Positions 8,421 to 16,067 of a stretch of DNA of 38,952 nt are shown in pieces. The stretch covers positions 514,911 through 553,862 of the forward strand of contig NZ_LUAV01000002.1 in the NCBI RefSeq assembly GCF_002078505.1. The letters run 5' to 3'. The notes below the pieces were generated by a model that saw nothing but the letters and a program-made list of their open reading frames with translations, made no database searches and was not told the DNA's origin. Positions within the stretch are counted from its first letter, which is position 1. Each line of letters starts with the position of its first letter. A program made the position numbers and the translations under genes. The stretch is from Ensifer aridi (GTDB lineage Bacteria > Pseudomonadota > Alphaproteobacteria > Rhizobiales > Rhizobiaceae).

Positions 8421-9424
8421 CAATGGTAGCCCTCCTCCGGATCGACCTTGCCGCGGAAGACCCAATAGGCATAGCCGGTGTAGGCCAGGATGATCGGCAC
8501 CAGCACGAGCGCGCCGACGAGCAGGAAGGCGAGGCTGTCGTCAGGAGCCGCGGCGTCCCAGATGGTCAGCGACGGCGGCACGATGTAGGGAAAGAAGCTG
8601 ATACCGATGCCGATATAGCCGAGCAGGAAAAGCCCGAGGGCGGCGAGGAACGGCTGGACGTCGTGCCGGTCGCGGATGCCCGTGAGGAGCAGATAAAGGC
8701 AACCGAGGACCAGCAGCGGTACGATCAGACTGAAGATTGCCGTCGGCCAGCCGAACCAGCGCTCGAGATAGACGGGCTCGAGGAACGGCGTCCAGAGGCT
8801 GACGATCCCCATGGCTGCGACCGTCGCGAAAGAGCATCTGAGCGCGATGCCGCGCGCGCGTTCGGCGAGATCGCCATGGGTCTTCATCGCCAGCCAGGTC
8901 GAGCCGAGCAGCGCGTAGCCGACGACGATCGCGATGCCGGTTACGGTGGAAAACGGCGTCAGCCAATCCCACCAGCCGCCGACATAGGTGCGGTTTTCGA
9001 CCGGAATACCCTGGACCAATGCACCGAGCGCCAGCCCTTGAGCGAAGGCCGCGAGCATTGAGCCGCCGGCAAAGGCCCAGTTCCACAGGAATTCGCCGCG
9101 TCGCGTGCGCCAGCGATATTCGAAGGCGACGCCGCGGAAAATGAGCCCGATGAGCATGGCGATGATCGGTGCGTAAAGTGCCGGCAGGACCGTCGCATAG
9201 GCGAGGGGGAACACCGCCATCAGGCCGCCGCCTCCGAGCACCAGCCAGGTCTCGTTGCCATCCCAGACGGGGGCGACGGAGTTCATCATCACGTCGCGGT
9301 CGTGCTTCTCCGGGAACAGCGGGAAAAGAATGCCGACGCCGAGGTCGAAACCATCGAGAACGACATAGGCGAGAACCGCGAAGGCGATCAGTGCGGCCCA
9401 GATAAACGGCAGATCAAAGTCCAT
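8420..9424 (-). CDS. cydB: Cytochrome bd-type (cyanide-insensitive) quinol oxidase subunit II
   Basis: A 334-residue inner-membrane protein with about eight to nine transmembrane segments. It is the structural partner of CydA in the quinol:O2 oxidoreductase. The N-terminus (MDFDLPFIWAALIAFAVLAY, then VLDGFDLGVGIL) is diagnostic of CydB. The ATG at 9424 is preferred over that at 9436 because GGAGG lies 7 nt upstream and the family normally begins this way. It overlaps the end of cydA by 11 nt, showing coupled translation. Length fits the CIO (CioB) subgroup. It is followed by the overlapping DUF2474 gene. Confidence 0.95.
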   Translation of the reverse strand: MDFDLPFIWAALIAFAVLAYVVLDGFDLGVGILFPLFPEKHDRDVMMNSVAPVWDGNETWLVLGGGGLMAVFPLAYATVLPALYAPIIAMLIGLIFRGVAFEYRWRTRRGEFLWNWAFAGGSMLAAFAQGLALGALVQGIPVENRTYVGGWWDWLTPFSTVTGIAIVVGYALLGSTWLAMKTHGDLAERARGIALRCSFATVAAMGIVSLWTPFLEPVYLERWFGWPTAIFSLIVPLLVLGCLYLLLTGIRDRHDVQPFLAALGLFLLGYIGIGISFFPYIVPPSLTIWDAAAPDDSLAFLLVGALVLVPIILAYTGYAYWVFRGKVDPEEGYH

Positions 9425-10829
9425 GATGGCCTCCATGGGGCTTGGCCGCTGCCGGGCCGGGGGTGACGCCGGCGGTTCGCAACGGTCCCTCGTCGAGTTC
9501 CGGCATCGTGTCGCGTGGCAGGCGCGCCATCAGACGCAGGATGTAGAAGGTGCCGGCGCCGAAGACGAGGAAATAGACGATGATGAAGGCGACGAGCGAA
9601 GCGCCGACGGCTGGGGCCCCGATCGGGGAGATCGAATCGGCCGTCAGCATGTGACCGTAGATCGTGTAGGGTTGGCGCCCGACCTCGGTGGTGATCCAGC
9701 CGGCCAGCACCGCCACGAAGCCCGCCGGTCCCATGAGCACCGCCGTGCGATGAAGCCACACGCTCGTGTCGAGCGTGCCGCGATAACGACACCAGAGGCT
9801 CCAAAGCCCGATCCCGAGCATGGCGAAGCCGATCGCCACCATGACGCGGAACGACCAGAAGATGATCGCGACCGGCGGATGCAGTTCCTTGGGCACCGTA
9901 TCGAGGCCGGCGAGCGGCGCATTGAGGTCGTGTTTCAGGATGAGGCTGCCGAGTTTCGGGATTTCGACGGCGTAGTCGATCCGCTGCTCGGCGGAGTTCG
10001 GAATGCCGAACAGGATCAGCGGGGCGCCGTTCTCGTGGCTATGATAGTGACCCTCCATACCCATGATCTTGGCCGGCTGGTGTTCGAGCGTATTGAGACC
10101 GTGCTGGTCGCCGGCGAAGATTTGGATCGGCGCTACGATCGCCGCCATCCACATGGCCATGGAGAACATGGTGCCCGCCCGCCGCGGCGCCGTGTTGCGC
10201 AAGAGATGCCAGGCTCCGCAGGCGCCGACCACGAATGCCGTAGTCAGATAGGCAGCCAGCACCATGTGCACGAGGCGATAGGGGAAGGAAGGATTGAAGA
10301 TCACCGCCCACCAGTCGGCGGGAACGAACTGGCCTGCCTCGTTCATCGCGAAGCCGGCCGGCGTCTGCATCCAGGAATTCACGGCCAGAATCCAGGTCGC
10401 CGAAATCAGCGTGCCGAGTGCGACCATTGCCGTTGCCAGAAAGTGCAGTCGCGGGCCGACCCGGTTGAGCCCGAACAGCATCACGCCGAGGAAGCCGGCT
10501 TCGAGGAAGAAGGCTGTCAGCACCTCGTAGCCCATGAGCGGACCGATGACCGGTCCCGCCTTGTCGGAAAACACGCTCCAGTTGGTGCCGAACTGGTACG
10601 ACATCACGATGCCCGAGACGACGCCCATGCCGAAGGCGACTGCGAAGATGGTCTTCCAGAAGTTGAAGAGCTCCCGATAGACCTCATCCTTCTTCCACAG
10701 CCAAAGCCCTTCCAGGACGGCCAAATAGCTGGCAAGCCCGATGGAGAAGGCTGGAAAGATGATGTGGAACGAGACCGTGAAGGCGAACTGGATGCGTGCA
10801 AGCAGAGTTGCATCGAAGGCTTCAAACAC
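9414..10829 (-). CDS. cydA: Cytochrome bd-type (cyanide-insensitive) quinol oxidase subunit I
   Basis: A 471-residue haem-bearing subunit that oxidises quinol and reduces O2 to water. Candidate haem ligands and proton-path residues line up with E. coli CydA: H22 (E. coli H19), H188 (H186), M330 (M393), and E102/E110 (E99/E107). At 471 residues it is about 50 shorter than the E. coli protein (522), with a short quinol loop (about residues 245-320). This is the signature of the cyanide-insensitive CioA subgroup. It is the first gene of cydA-cydB-DUF2474, likely induced at low oxygen or under respiratory inhibition. The symbol cioA would be equally valid. Confidence 0.95.
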   Translation of the reverse strand: MFEAFDATLLARIQFAFTVSFHIIFPAFSIGLASYLAVLEGLWLWKKDEVYRELFNFWKTIFAVAFGMGVVSGIVMSYQFGTNWSVFSDKAGPVIGPLMGYEVLTAFFLEAGFLGVMLFGLNRVGPRLHFLATAMVALGTLISATWILAVNSWMQTPAGFAMNEAGQFVPADWWAVIFNPSFPYRLVHMVLAAYLTTAFVVGACGAWHLLRNTAPRRAGTMFSMAMWMAAIVAPIQIFAGDQHGLNTLEHQPAKIMGMEGHYHSHENGAPLILFGIPNSAEQRIDYAVEIPKLGSLILKHDLNAPLAGLDTVPKELHPPVAIIFWSFRVMVAIGFAMLGIGLWSLWCRYRGTLDTSVWLHRTAVLMGPAGFVAVLAGWITTEVGRQPYTIYGHMLTADSISPIGAPAVGASLVAFIIVYFLVFGAGTFYILRLMARLPRDTMPELDEGPLRTAGVTPGPAAAKPHGGHHGL

Positions 10830-10950
10830 GGCGCGATCCTTTCAGGCGGAACCCATCAGGCAAGGTTTGAGCGCGGGATGGGGATCCGTATCCGCATCGT
10901 CGCCCATCGGCGCCGCTCGACGCTCGACGCCGTCATTTCATCGTGTGATT

Positions 10951-10979
10951 GAATCTGATGCAAAATTGCCAAACGTCAA
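10951..10979 (-). promoter_or_regulatory. Candidate sigma-70 promoter for cydAB
   Basis: On the minus strand TTGACG, a 17-nt spacer, then AGATTC, about 120 nt upstream of the cydA ATG. The -35 is good and the -10 is weak. No convincing FNR/FixK box could be placed next to it. Confidence 0.35.
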
Positions 10980-11056
10980 TGACAGGCGGATCGCCACGTT
11001 GTCACACTGCGGCAATCTTTCGCCTGCGGCATTTTGGACGTGGGATGCCTACTGCA

Positions 11057-11305
11057 TGTTTCCTTAAATCGGATACGATTTAAGGAAAAAACATCCAGCA
11101 CTTCAAAGTGTTACAGCGACCTTTGCGCGTCCGATTGGACGCGCGGCGCTGTAAAGCGCGTCGCGTTCAATCGAATTCATGCGACGCGCTTCAGGTCCTT
11201 GTTTTTGTGCATGTCGTTGTCCCAAAACCGCTGCACACTTTTAGGCGACATGCGTTAGATCACGATGATTTTAGGTCGGATCGACCTAAAATCATGAACG
11301 TGATC
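11057..11305. repeat. Compound mosaic of four palindromic repeat units
   Basis: A chain of inverted repeats fills the gap between the cydAB and amidohydrolase genes. 11057-11096 has arms CCTTAAATCG / CGATTTAAGG (also at 1-40). 11111-11154 has arms TTACAGCG / CGCTGTAA around TTTGCGCGTCC / GGACGCGCGG. 11154-11191 has arms AAGCGCGTCGC / GCGACGCGCTT. 11210-11253 has GCATGTCG / CGACATGC. 11258-11305 has GATCAC...ATGATTTTAGGTCG mirrored. This is the longest repeat cluster in the window and matches the mosaic style of rhizobial RIME-type elements. No gene is evident in 10980-11320. Confidence 0.75.
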
Positions 11306-11320
11306 GATTCTAATAAAATT

Positions 11321-11370
11321 AGCGCGGGATGCGGGCGGAAAACCGCCCACACTTTTCCTCATCCCGCGCT
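11321..11370. repeat. RIME-type hairpin at the amidohydrolase 3' end
   Basis: Outer arms AGCGCGGGATG / CATCCCGCGCT enclose an inner GGGCGG / CCGCCC hairpin. The element overlaps the stop codon of the amidohydrolase gene (11369-11371). Related copies sit at 14105-14146 (reverse orientation) and 29350-29393, each beside the 3' or 5' end of a gene. Confidence 0.75.
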
Positions 11371-12538
11371 ACTCTCGCGCGAGATACGCCTCGGCAAGTT
11401 CGGTCCAGAAGGCAGCGCCGATCGGCAGGAGGTCGTCGTTGAAGTTGTAGCCGGGATGATGGAGCGGCTTTTCCTCGCCGGTCACGCGTGATCCGAGGAA
11501 GAAGTAGGTGCCCGGCCTTTCTTTCAGCATATAGGCGAAGTCCTCGCTGCCCATGAACGGCCGCGCGAGATCGACCACACTGTCGGGCCCGGCAAAACGG
11601 ATGGCGAGATCGCGGACGAAATCGGTCTCCGCCTTGTGGTTGATCGTCGCGTCGTAACTGCGCTGGTAGTCGACCGTCGCGCGCATGCCGAAGCTTTGTG
11701 CCTGTGCCTCGGCGATCATCCGGATGCGGCGCTCGAGCTCGTCGCGAACGGCCGGCTCGAAGGAGCGGATGCCGACGACGATCTCGGCTCTTTCCGGGAT
11801 GATATTGCTTGCCGAGCCCGCGTGGAACGAGCCGACGGTGACGACGGTCGGATCCATCGGGTGGATGTTGCGGGACACGATCGTTTGCAGTGCCATGACG
11901 ATGCTCGCGCCGCAGACGATCGGATCGGCCGTCTCCTGCGGCTCGGCGCCGTGGCCGCCGCGGCCGTGGACGGTGATCCGCGCCTCGTCGACGGCGGCTC
12001 CGATCGGCCCTTCGCGCAACGCGAACTGACCGAAGGGCAGGCTCGGCTCGTTGTGGAGCGCGAAAACGGCGTCGCACGGGAATCGATCGAAAAGCCCTTC
12101 CTCGATCATGATCTTCGCGCCGCCGAAATTCTCCTCGGCCGGCTGAAAGATGAGGTGGATCGTACCGTTGAAATTCTTCCGCTCGGCAAGCGCGCGGGCC
12201 GCACCCAGGAGCATCGCCGTGTGGCCGTCGTGGCCGCAGGCATGCATCAGCCCCGGCGTGTTGCTGGCGTAGTCTAGGCCGGTTTCCTCGTGGATCGGCA
12301 ATGCGTCGATATCGGCGCGGATGCCGATCGAGCGGGAGCCGGTGCCACAGATGAGCGTGCCGACCACTCCGGTTTTCGCCAAACCGGTCGTCACCGTATA
12401 GCCGAGCGCCTCGAGATGGCGGGCGATGAACGCGGAGGTTCGCGTCTCTTCGAGTCCGAGTTCGGGATGGGCATGCAGGTCGCGGCGGATGGCGACCAAT
12501 TCCGGCATGGCATTGCTGATGGCGGCGGAGAGCTTCAT
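11369..12538 (-). CDS. M20 family amidohydrolase (hippurate/N-acyl-amino-acid hydrolase type)
   Basis: A 389-residue M20D zinc- or manganese-dependent amidohydrolase that cleaves N-acyl amino acids or related amides. Metal-site residues visible are C101 and H103 (MHACGHDGHTAM), E135/E136 (FQPAEENFGGAK) and H162 (ALHNEP). A small dimerisation domain lies between about 180 and 290, followed by the C-terminal motif GSEDFAY. The ATG at 12538 lies one nucleotide after the stop of the ABC permease; an in-frame GTG at 12550 is the alternative. As last gene of an amino-acid importer operon facing arginine-catabolism genes, it may free an amino acid from an imported conjugate (inference). Confidence 0.88.
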   Translation of the reverse strand: MKLSAAISNAMPELVAIRRDLHAHPELGLEETRTSAFIARHLEALGYTVTTGLAKTGVVGTLICGTGSRSIGIRADIDALPIHEETGLDYASNTPGLMHACGHDGHTAMLLGAARALAERKNFNGTIHLIFQPAEENFGGAKIMIEEGLFDRFPCDAVFALHNEPSLPFGQFALREGPIGAAVDEARITVHGRGGHGAEPQETADPIVCGASIVMALQTIVSRNIHPMDPTVVTVGSFHAGSASNIIPERAEIVVGIRSFEPAVRDELERRIRMIAEAQAQSFGMRATVDYQRSYDATINHKAETDFVRDLAIRFAGPDSVVDLARPFMGSEDFAYMLKERPGTYFFLGSRVTGEEKPLHHPGYNFNDDLLPIGAAFWTELAEAYLARE

Positions 12539-12539
12539 G

Positions 12540-13364
12540 TCAGGCACCACGGGTGGGAATGCGGTTTTCGAAATAGCGGAAGGCGACGACGAGGATGCCG
12601 GTGAGGCACATATAGATGAGCGCGAGCAGGAGTAGCGGCTCGTAGGTCAGGTAGGTTTCCTGCCGCACCTTGGAGATCACCGCATAGACGTCGACGACGG
12701 TGATGGTCGCAACGAGAGGCGTCGACTTCAATTGCAGCACGGTCTCGCCGTTGAGCGTCGGTAGCGCTCGGTGGATCGCTCGCGGCAGCCAGATGCGCCG
12801 GAACATCGTCCAGCGTCTCATGCCATACGCGCGGGCGGCTTCCAGTTCCCCCGCAGGCACGCCCGCAAAGGCGCCGCGCATCACCTCGCCCTCATAGGCG
12901 GCGAAGGAGATGGTGAGCGCCGCCACACCATAGGGCCAGGCCTCGCGCAGGTAGGGCCAGAGAAACGAGTGGCGGATCCAAGGAAACTGCGGAAACAGCG
13001 AACCGAGGCCGTAATAGAGCAGCCAGAGCTGCAGGAGCAGCGGCGTTCCGCGAATGATGGTGCAGAAGACGCGGGCAGGAGCCTTCAGGAACCACGGACC
13101 TGTTACCTGGGCGAGGCCCAGCGGCACGGCGAGCAGGAAGCCGAGGATCGCCGTGCCGAAGAGCATAGCGAGGCTGACGAGGATGCCGGAGCCGAGTCTC
13201 GGCAGATAGCGCGGCAGCCAGTCCCAGCGCATGAAGACGGCGACCGCGACGACGAGGGCCGCGAAGACCAGCATCAGGACGATCCGATGCGGTTTGAGGA
13301 AGCTCCCCTTTTCGGGCAGGTCTTCCGGCGTGAAGGCGAGCGCATGTGTCGTTTCGTCGGTCAT
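12540..13364 (-). CDS. Polar amino-acid ABC transporter permease (HisM/OccM type)
   Basis: A 274-residue inner-membrane permease. A cytosolic N-terminal tail of about 30 residues leads into several transmembrane helices. The EAA-type loop that contacts the ATPase is VPAGELEAARAYGMRRWTMF. The start at 13364 overlaps the preceding permease stop by ATGA (13361-13364), so the two are translationally coupled. The minus-strand frame stays open further upstream, but that part lies over the other permease in a different frame and is not used. It pairs with the permease at 13361-14086. Confidence 0.92.
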   Translation of the reverse strand: MTDETTHALAFTPEDLPEKGSFLKPHRIVLMLVFAALVVAVAVFMRWDWLPRYLPRLGSGILVSLAMLFGTAILGFLLAVPLGLAQVTGPWFLKAPARVFCTIIRGTPLLLQLWLLYYGLGSLFPQFPWIRHSFLWPYLREAWPYGVAALTISFAAYEGEVMRGAFAGVPAGELEAARAYGMRRWTMFRRIWLPRAIHRALPTLNGETVLQLKSTPLVATITVVDVYAVISKVRQETYLTYEPLLLLALIYMCLTGILVVAFRYFENRIPTRGA

Positions 13365-14086
13365 CTTTGCTCCGCGAAACCGCGGCGGGCATGCCGCTCG
13401 ATGATGCCGATGAAGACGTTGGAAACGAGCGTCAGCGCAAGATAAAGGGTGCCGGCGGCACAGAAGAAGAGGAAATAGGCCTTGGTCGCACCGGCCGCCT
13501 GCCGTGTGACGAGCGTCAGTTCGCTGAAGCCTACGACCGCGAGCAGTGCCGTGTCCTTGGTGGCGATCAGCCAGAGATTGGCAAGGCCGGGAATGGCGTA
13601 GGGCAGCATCGCCGGCAACGTGATGCGCCTCAGAACCTTGACGGGCGACATGCCGTAGGCGCGCGCCGCCTCGATCTGCCCGGCGGGCACGGCCTTGATC
13701 GCACCCCGGAGCACCTCCGTCGAATAGGCGCCCTGCACCACCCCGATCACGAAGATGCCGGCCATCAGCCCGCTGATATCGACGGGCCCGAATCCGGCTG
13801 CGCCGAGGAGCTGGTTCAGAAGATCGGTGCCCGCATAGTAGAGGAGCAGGATGAGGACGAGTTCGGGTACGGCCCGGACGATCGTCGTGTAGCACTCCAG
13901 CAGATCGCGCAGTATCGGTCCGCCATAGAGCTTGCCGAAGGCGCCGCCGACGCCGAGCACGAGCCCGAGCGCATAGCCGCCAATGGCGATCTCGATCGAA
14001 TGGAGGAAGCCCTGCAGCAGCACGCCGCCCCAGCCGGGGGCCGAGAGCGAAAGCAGGCTCCAGTTGATGAAGGAATCCGCGGCCAC
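13361..14086 (-). CDS. Polar amino-acid ABC transporter permease (HisQ/OccQ type)
   Basis: A 241-residue inner-membrane permease with about five transmembrane helices and the EAA loop VPAGQIEAARAYGMSPVKVL. A GTG start at 14086 is chosen because AAGGAGAGG lies 8 nt upstream and the encoded N-terminus has the HisQ-like length; open sequence further upstream runs through a repeat and is not coding. It heterodimerises with the following permease. The binding-protein gene lies 112 nt upstream, separated by a hairpin and a repeat. Confidence 0.9.
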   Translation of the reverse strand: MAADSFINWSLLSLSAPGWGGVLLQGFLHSIEIAIGGYALGLVLGVGGAFGKLYGGPILRDLLECYTTIVRAVPELVLILLLYYAGTDLLNQLLGAAGFGPVDISGLMAGIFVIGVVQGAYSTEVLRGAIKAVPAGQIEAARAYGMSPVKVLRRITLPAMLPYAIPGLANLWLIATKDTALLAVVGFSELTLVTRQAAGATKAYFLFFCAAGTLYLALTLVSNVFIGIIERHARRGFAEQR

Positions 14087-14104
14087 GGCAGCCTCTCCTT
14101 GAAG

Positions 14105-14146
14105 AGCGGGATGAGGAAATATGCGCGGTTCCGCCCGCGTCCCGCT
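14105..14146. repeat. RIME-type hairpin between binding-protein and permease genes
   Basis: Arms AGCGGG / CCCGCT enclose an inner GCGCGGTTCCGCCCGC core. It is the reverse-oriented relative of the elements at 11321-11370 and 29350-29393, here inside an operon. Confidence 0.65.
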
Positions 14147-14163
14147 CCGACACAAAATGCACA

Positions 14164-14189
14164 GGCCGGCGGCCGCAGGACCGCCGGCC
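14164..14189 (-). terminator. Attenuating hairpin after the binding-protein gene
   Basis: GGCCGGCGG-ccgcagga-CCGCCGGCC, 9-bp perfect arms, begins 10 nt after the binding-protein stop. On the minus strand it is followed by a short T-rich stretch (GCATTTTGTG). Such hairpins commonly lower permease expression relative to the binding protein. Confidence 0.5.
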
Positions 14190-14198
14190 GGCCGCGGC

Positions 14199-14981
14199 TC
14201 AGCCGCCGTAGATGTCGAAGTCGAAATACTTCTTCGAGAAGGTGTCGTAAGTACCGTTTTCGCGGATCGCCTTGATCGCCGCGTTGATCTTGTCCTTGAG
14301 CTCAGCCTCGCCCTTGCGCAGTCCGACGCCGACACCCGGCCCGAGAACGTCGACATCCTGAGCGACATCGCCCTTGTAATCGCAGCATTCCTTGCCCTGG
14401 TCGGTCGCGAGGAACGACTTCAGTGCGATCGCGTCGGCTTGGACGGCGTCGAGACGCCCGGCGGCAAGATCCTGGTTCGCCTCGTCCTGGGTCTGGTATT
14501 CCTTGATCTCTACGCCTGCCGGAGCAAAGTGCTTGGTGGCATAGGCCTGGTGCACCGTCGCGACCTGCACTCCGAGCGTCTTGCCGGCGAGGCCTTCGGG
14601 CGTTGGCTTGATGTCCTCGCCCTTGGTGCCGATGATGCCGGTCGGCGTGTTGTAGTATTTGTCGGAGAAGTCGATCGTCTTCAGGCGTTCGGCGGTGATC
14701 GACATCGAGCCGACGATCATGTCGATCTTCTTGGAGGTGAGCGCCGGGATGATGCCGTCCCAGGCGACGGGCGTGACCACGCAATCGAGCTTGGCCTCGG
14801 CGCAGATCGCCTTCATGAACTCGATCTCCCAGCCTTCCCAGTTACCGCTAGCATCGGGCGAGGTGAAGGGCGGATAGGGCTCCGCCGCGATGCCGACCTT
14901 GACCTGTTCGGCAGAGGCGGCGGCTGCGCCGGTGATCGCAAGAGCGGCGGCGAACGCCAGGAGCTTCAATGTTTTCTTCAT
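14199..14981 (-). CDS. Amino-acid ABC transporter periplasmic binding protein (SBP family 3)
   Basis: A 260-residue periplasmic binding protein. The signal peptide is about residues 1-24 (basic MKKTLK, hydrophobic core, ASA cleavage before EQV). The mature protein opens with VKVGIAAEPYPPFTSPD and contains GWEIEFMKAICAEAK and GSMSITAERLKTIDFS, hallmarks of the lysine/arginine/ornithine and opine-binding group. Two adjacent Cys (KECCDY) are unusual but consistent with a disulfide. It follows the ATPase gene by 36 nt. A basic amino acid or arginine derivative is likely given the divergent arginine genes; exact ligand unknown. Confidence 0.92.
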   Translation of the reverse strand: MKKTLKLLAFAAALAITGAAAASAEQVKVGIAAEPYPPFTSPDASGNWEGWEIEFMKAICAEAKLDCVVTPVAWDGIIPALTSKKIDMIVGSMSITAERLKTIDFSDKYYNTPTGIIGTKGEDIKPTPEGLAGKTLGVQVATVHQAYATKHFAPAGVEIKEYQTQDEANQDLAAGRLDAVQADAIALKSFLATDQGKECCDYKGDVAQDVDVLGPGVGVGLRKGEAELKDKINAAIKAIRENGTYDTFSKKYFDFDIYGG

Positions 14982-15017
14982 GCTGTTCCCTTTTTTGGTT
15001 GTTGAGCATTGCGGAAT

Positions 15018-15791
15018 TCAGTGAATGGAGCTGATGAACTTCTTGAGCCTTTCGGATTTCGGAGCGCCGAAGATCGCCTCGGGCGGCCCCTGTTCCTCGA
15101 TCACGCCGTTGTGCAGGAAGACGATGTGGTTGGCGACGTCGCGCGCGAACTTCATCTCGTGGGTCACGAGCACCATCGTCCGTTTCTCCCGCGCGAGATC
15201 GCCGATCACGGAAAGGACCTCGCCGACGAGCTCCGGATCGAGCGCCGAGGTCGGCTCGTCGAAAAGCATGACGAGCGGCTGGATCGCCAGCGCACGGGCG
15301 ATTGCCGCCCGCTGCTGCTGTCCGCCGGAAAGAAAAGCCGGATAGGCATCGCGCTTTTCGTAAAGCCCGACGCGCCTGAGCAGCGCCTCGGCAGCCTCCA
15401 CCGCTTCGGCCTTAGGCTTGCCGAGCACGTGCACCGGCGCCTCGATAACGTTTTCGAGGATGGTCATGTGCTGCCACAGATTGAAGCTCTGGAAGACCAT
15501 GCCGAGCTGGGTGCGGATGCGCTGGACCTGCTTGCGATCGGCCGGCATCAAGCCGCCGTGGCCGTCCGACTTCATGCGGATTTCCTCGCCGTGCACGCTG
15601 ATCCGGCCGGCCGAGGGTAGTTCCAGCATGTTGATGCAGCGAAGAAAGGTGGATTTGCCGGAGCCGCTGCCGCCGATGATCGCGATGACGTCGCCTTGAT
15701 TGGCGGTCAGAGATACGCCTTTCAGCACTTCCAATGGCCCGAAACGCTTGTGGAGGTCAGTGACCGCGATTGCCTGGGCCACATCCGTCAT
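15018..15791 (-). CDS. Amino-acid ABC transporter ATP-binding protein (HisP/OccP type)
   Basis: A 257-residue cytosolic ATPase powering the importer. Walker A is GGSGSGKST, the Q-loop is VFQSFNLW, the signature is LSGGQQQR, Walker B is VMLFDEPTSALD and the H-loop is VTHEM. The length and the insertion before the Q-loop (SDGHGGLMPADRKQ) match HisP/OccP proteins. It is the first gene of the minus-strand operon ATPase, binding protein, permease, permease, amidohydrolase. The 272-nt divergent region shared with the TetR gene probably holds its promoter. Confidence 0.94.
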   Translation of the reverse strand: MTDVAQAIAVTDLHKRFGPLEVLKGVSLTANQGDVIAIIGGSGSGKSTFLRCINMLELPSAGRISVHGEEIRMKSDGHGGLMPADRKQVQRIRTQLGMVFQSFNLWQHMTILENVIEAPVHVLGKPKAEAVEAAEALLRRVGLYEKRDAYPAFLSGGQQQRAAIARALAIQPLVMLFDEPTSALDPELVGEVLSVIGDLAREKRTMVLVTHEMKFARDVANHIVFLHNGVIEEQGPPEAIFGAPKSERLKKFISSIH

Positions 15792-15906
15792 CGACGCGCG
15801 GCTCCTCTCAATCGCGGAACGCTAGCCATGAAGACAGTTCCCCTGGTCGTTCTCTCGTGCAGCATCTTCGGCTTGTCACGCTGTTTCTTAAGCAGCATCG
15901 TTGCAC

Positions 15907-15980
15907 TTGTGCCGCTATTATTCAAGCGTATAATAACTTCGGCGTCGATTTTTTGACGCCTCTCGCGAGAATGGTCATTC
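15907..15980 (+). promoter_or_regulatory. Candidate promoter and palindromic operators upstream of the TetR operon
   Basis: A TTGTGC / TATAAT pair with a 16-nt spacer (15907-15912 and 15929-15934) overlaps an inverted repeat TATTAT-N8-ATAATA (15916-15935). Just downstream lie GGCGTC-N8-GACGCC (15941-15960), the perfect palindrome TCTCGCGAGA (15961-15970) and GAATG-gt-CATTC (15969-15980). This density of dyads suggests binding sites for the adjacent TetR regulator, which could control both divergent operons. Which dyad is used cannot be told. Confidence 0.45.
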
Positions 15981-15998
15981 CCCCAACAGGAGCAATGT

Positions 15999-16067
15999 AT
16001 GAGCCGGACCGGTTCTGAGGCAAAGACGATCTGGCCTTACGGCCCTGTGGTCAGGAGGCTGCCGTGA
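15999..16067 (+). CDS. Putative 22-residue leader peptide coupled to the TetR gene
   Basis: A short ORF beginning MSRTGSEAKTIW and ending VVRRLP. AGGAG lies 6 nt upstream of its ATG. Its TGA overlaps the GTG start of the TetR gene as GTGA (16064-16067), the same coupling geometry seen at other gene junctions here. Translation of the leader would bring ribosomes to the regulator's start. There is no codon run suggesting attenuation. It could be chance; the Shine-Dalgarno plus exact overlap argue for a real coupled ORF. Confidence 0.45.
   Translation: MSRTGSEAKTIWPYGPVVRRLP

Noticed and set aside
9423..10952. A 509-codon open frame on the plus strand opposite cydA
   Set aside because: Antisense to cydA, with low-complexity charged composition and no motif.
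10930..10985. FNR/FixK anaerobox upstream of cydA
   Set aside because: TTGAATCTGATGCAA resembles the dyad but has the wrong spacing and arms, so it was not called.
12540..14162. A single 540-codon reading frame through both permease genes
   Set aside because: Only the 12540-13364 part encodes a permease. The upstream part runs in the wrong frame over the other permease, and the ATGA overlap at 13361-13364 shows two separate genes, not a fusion.
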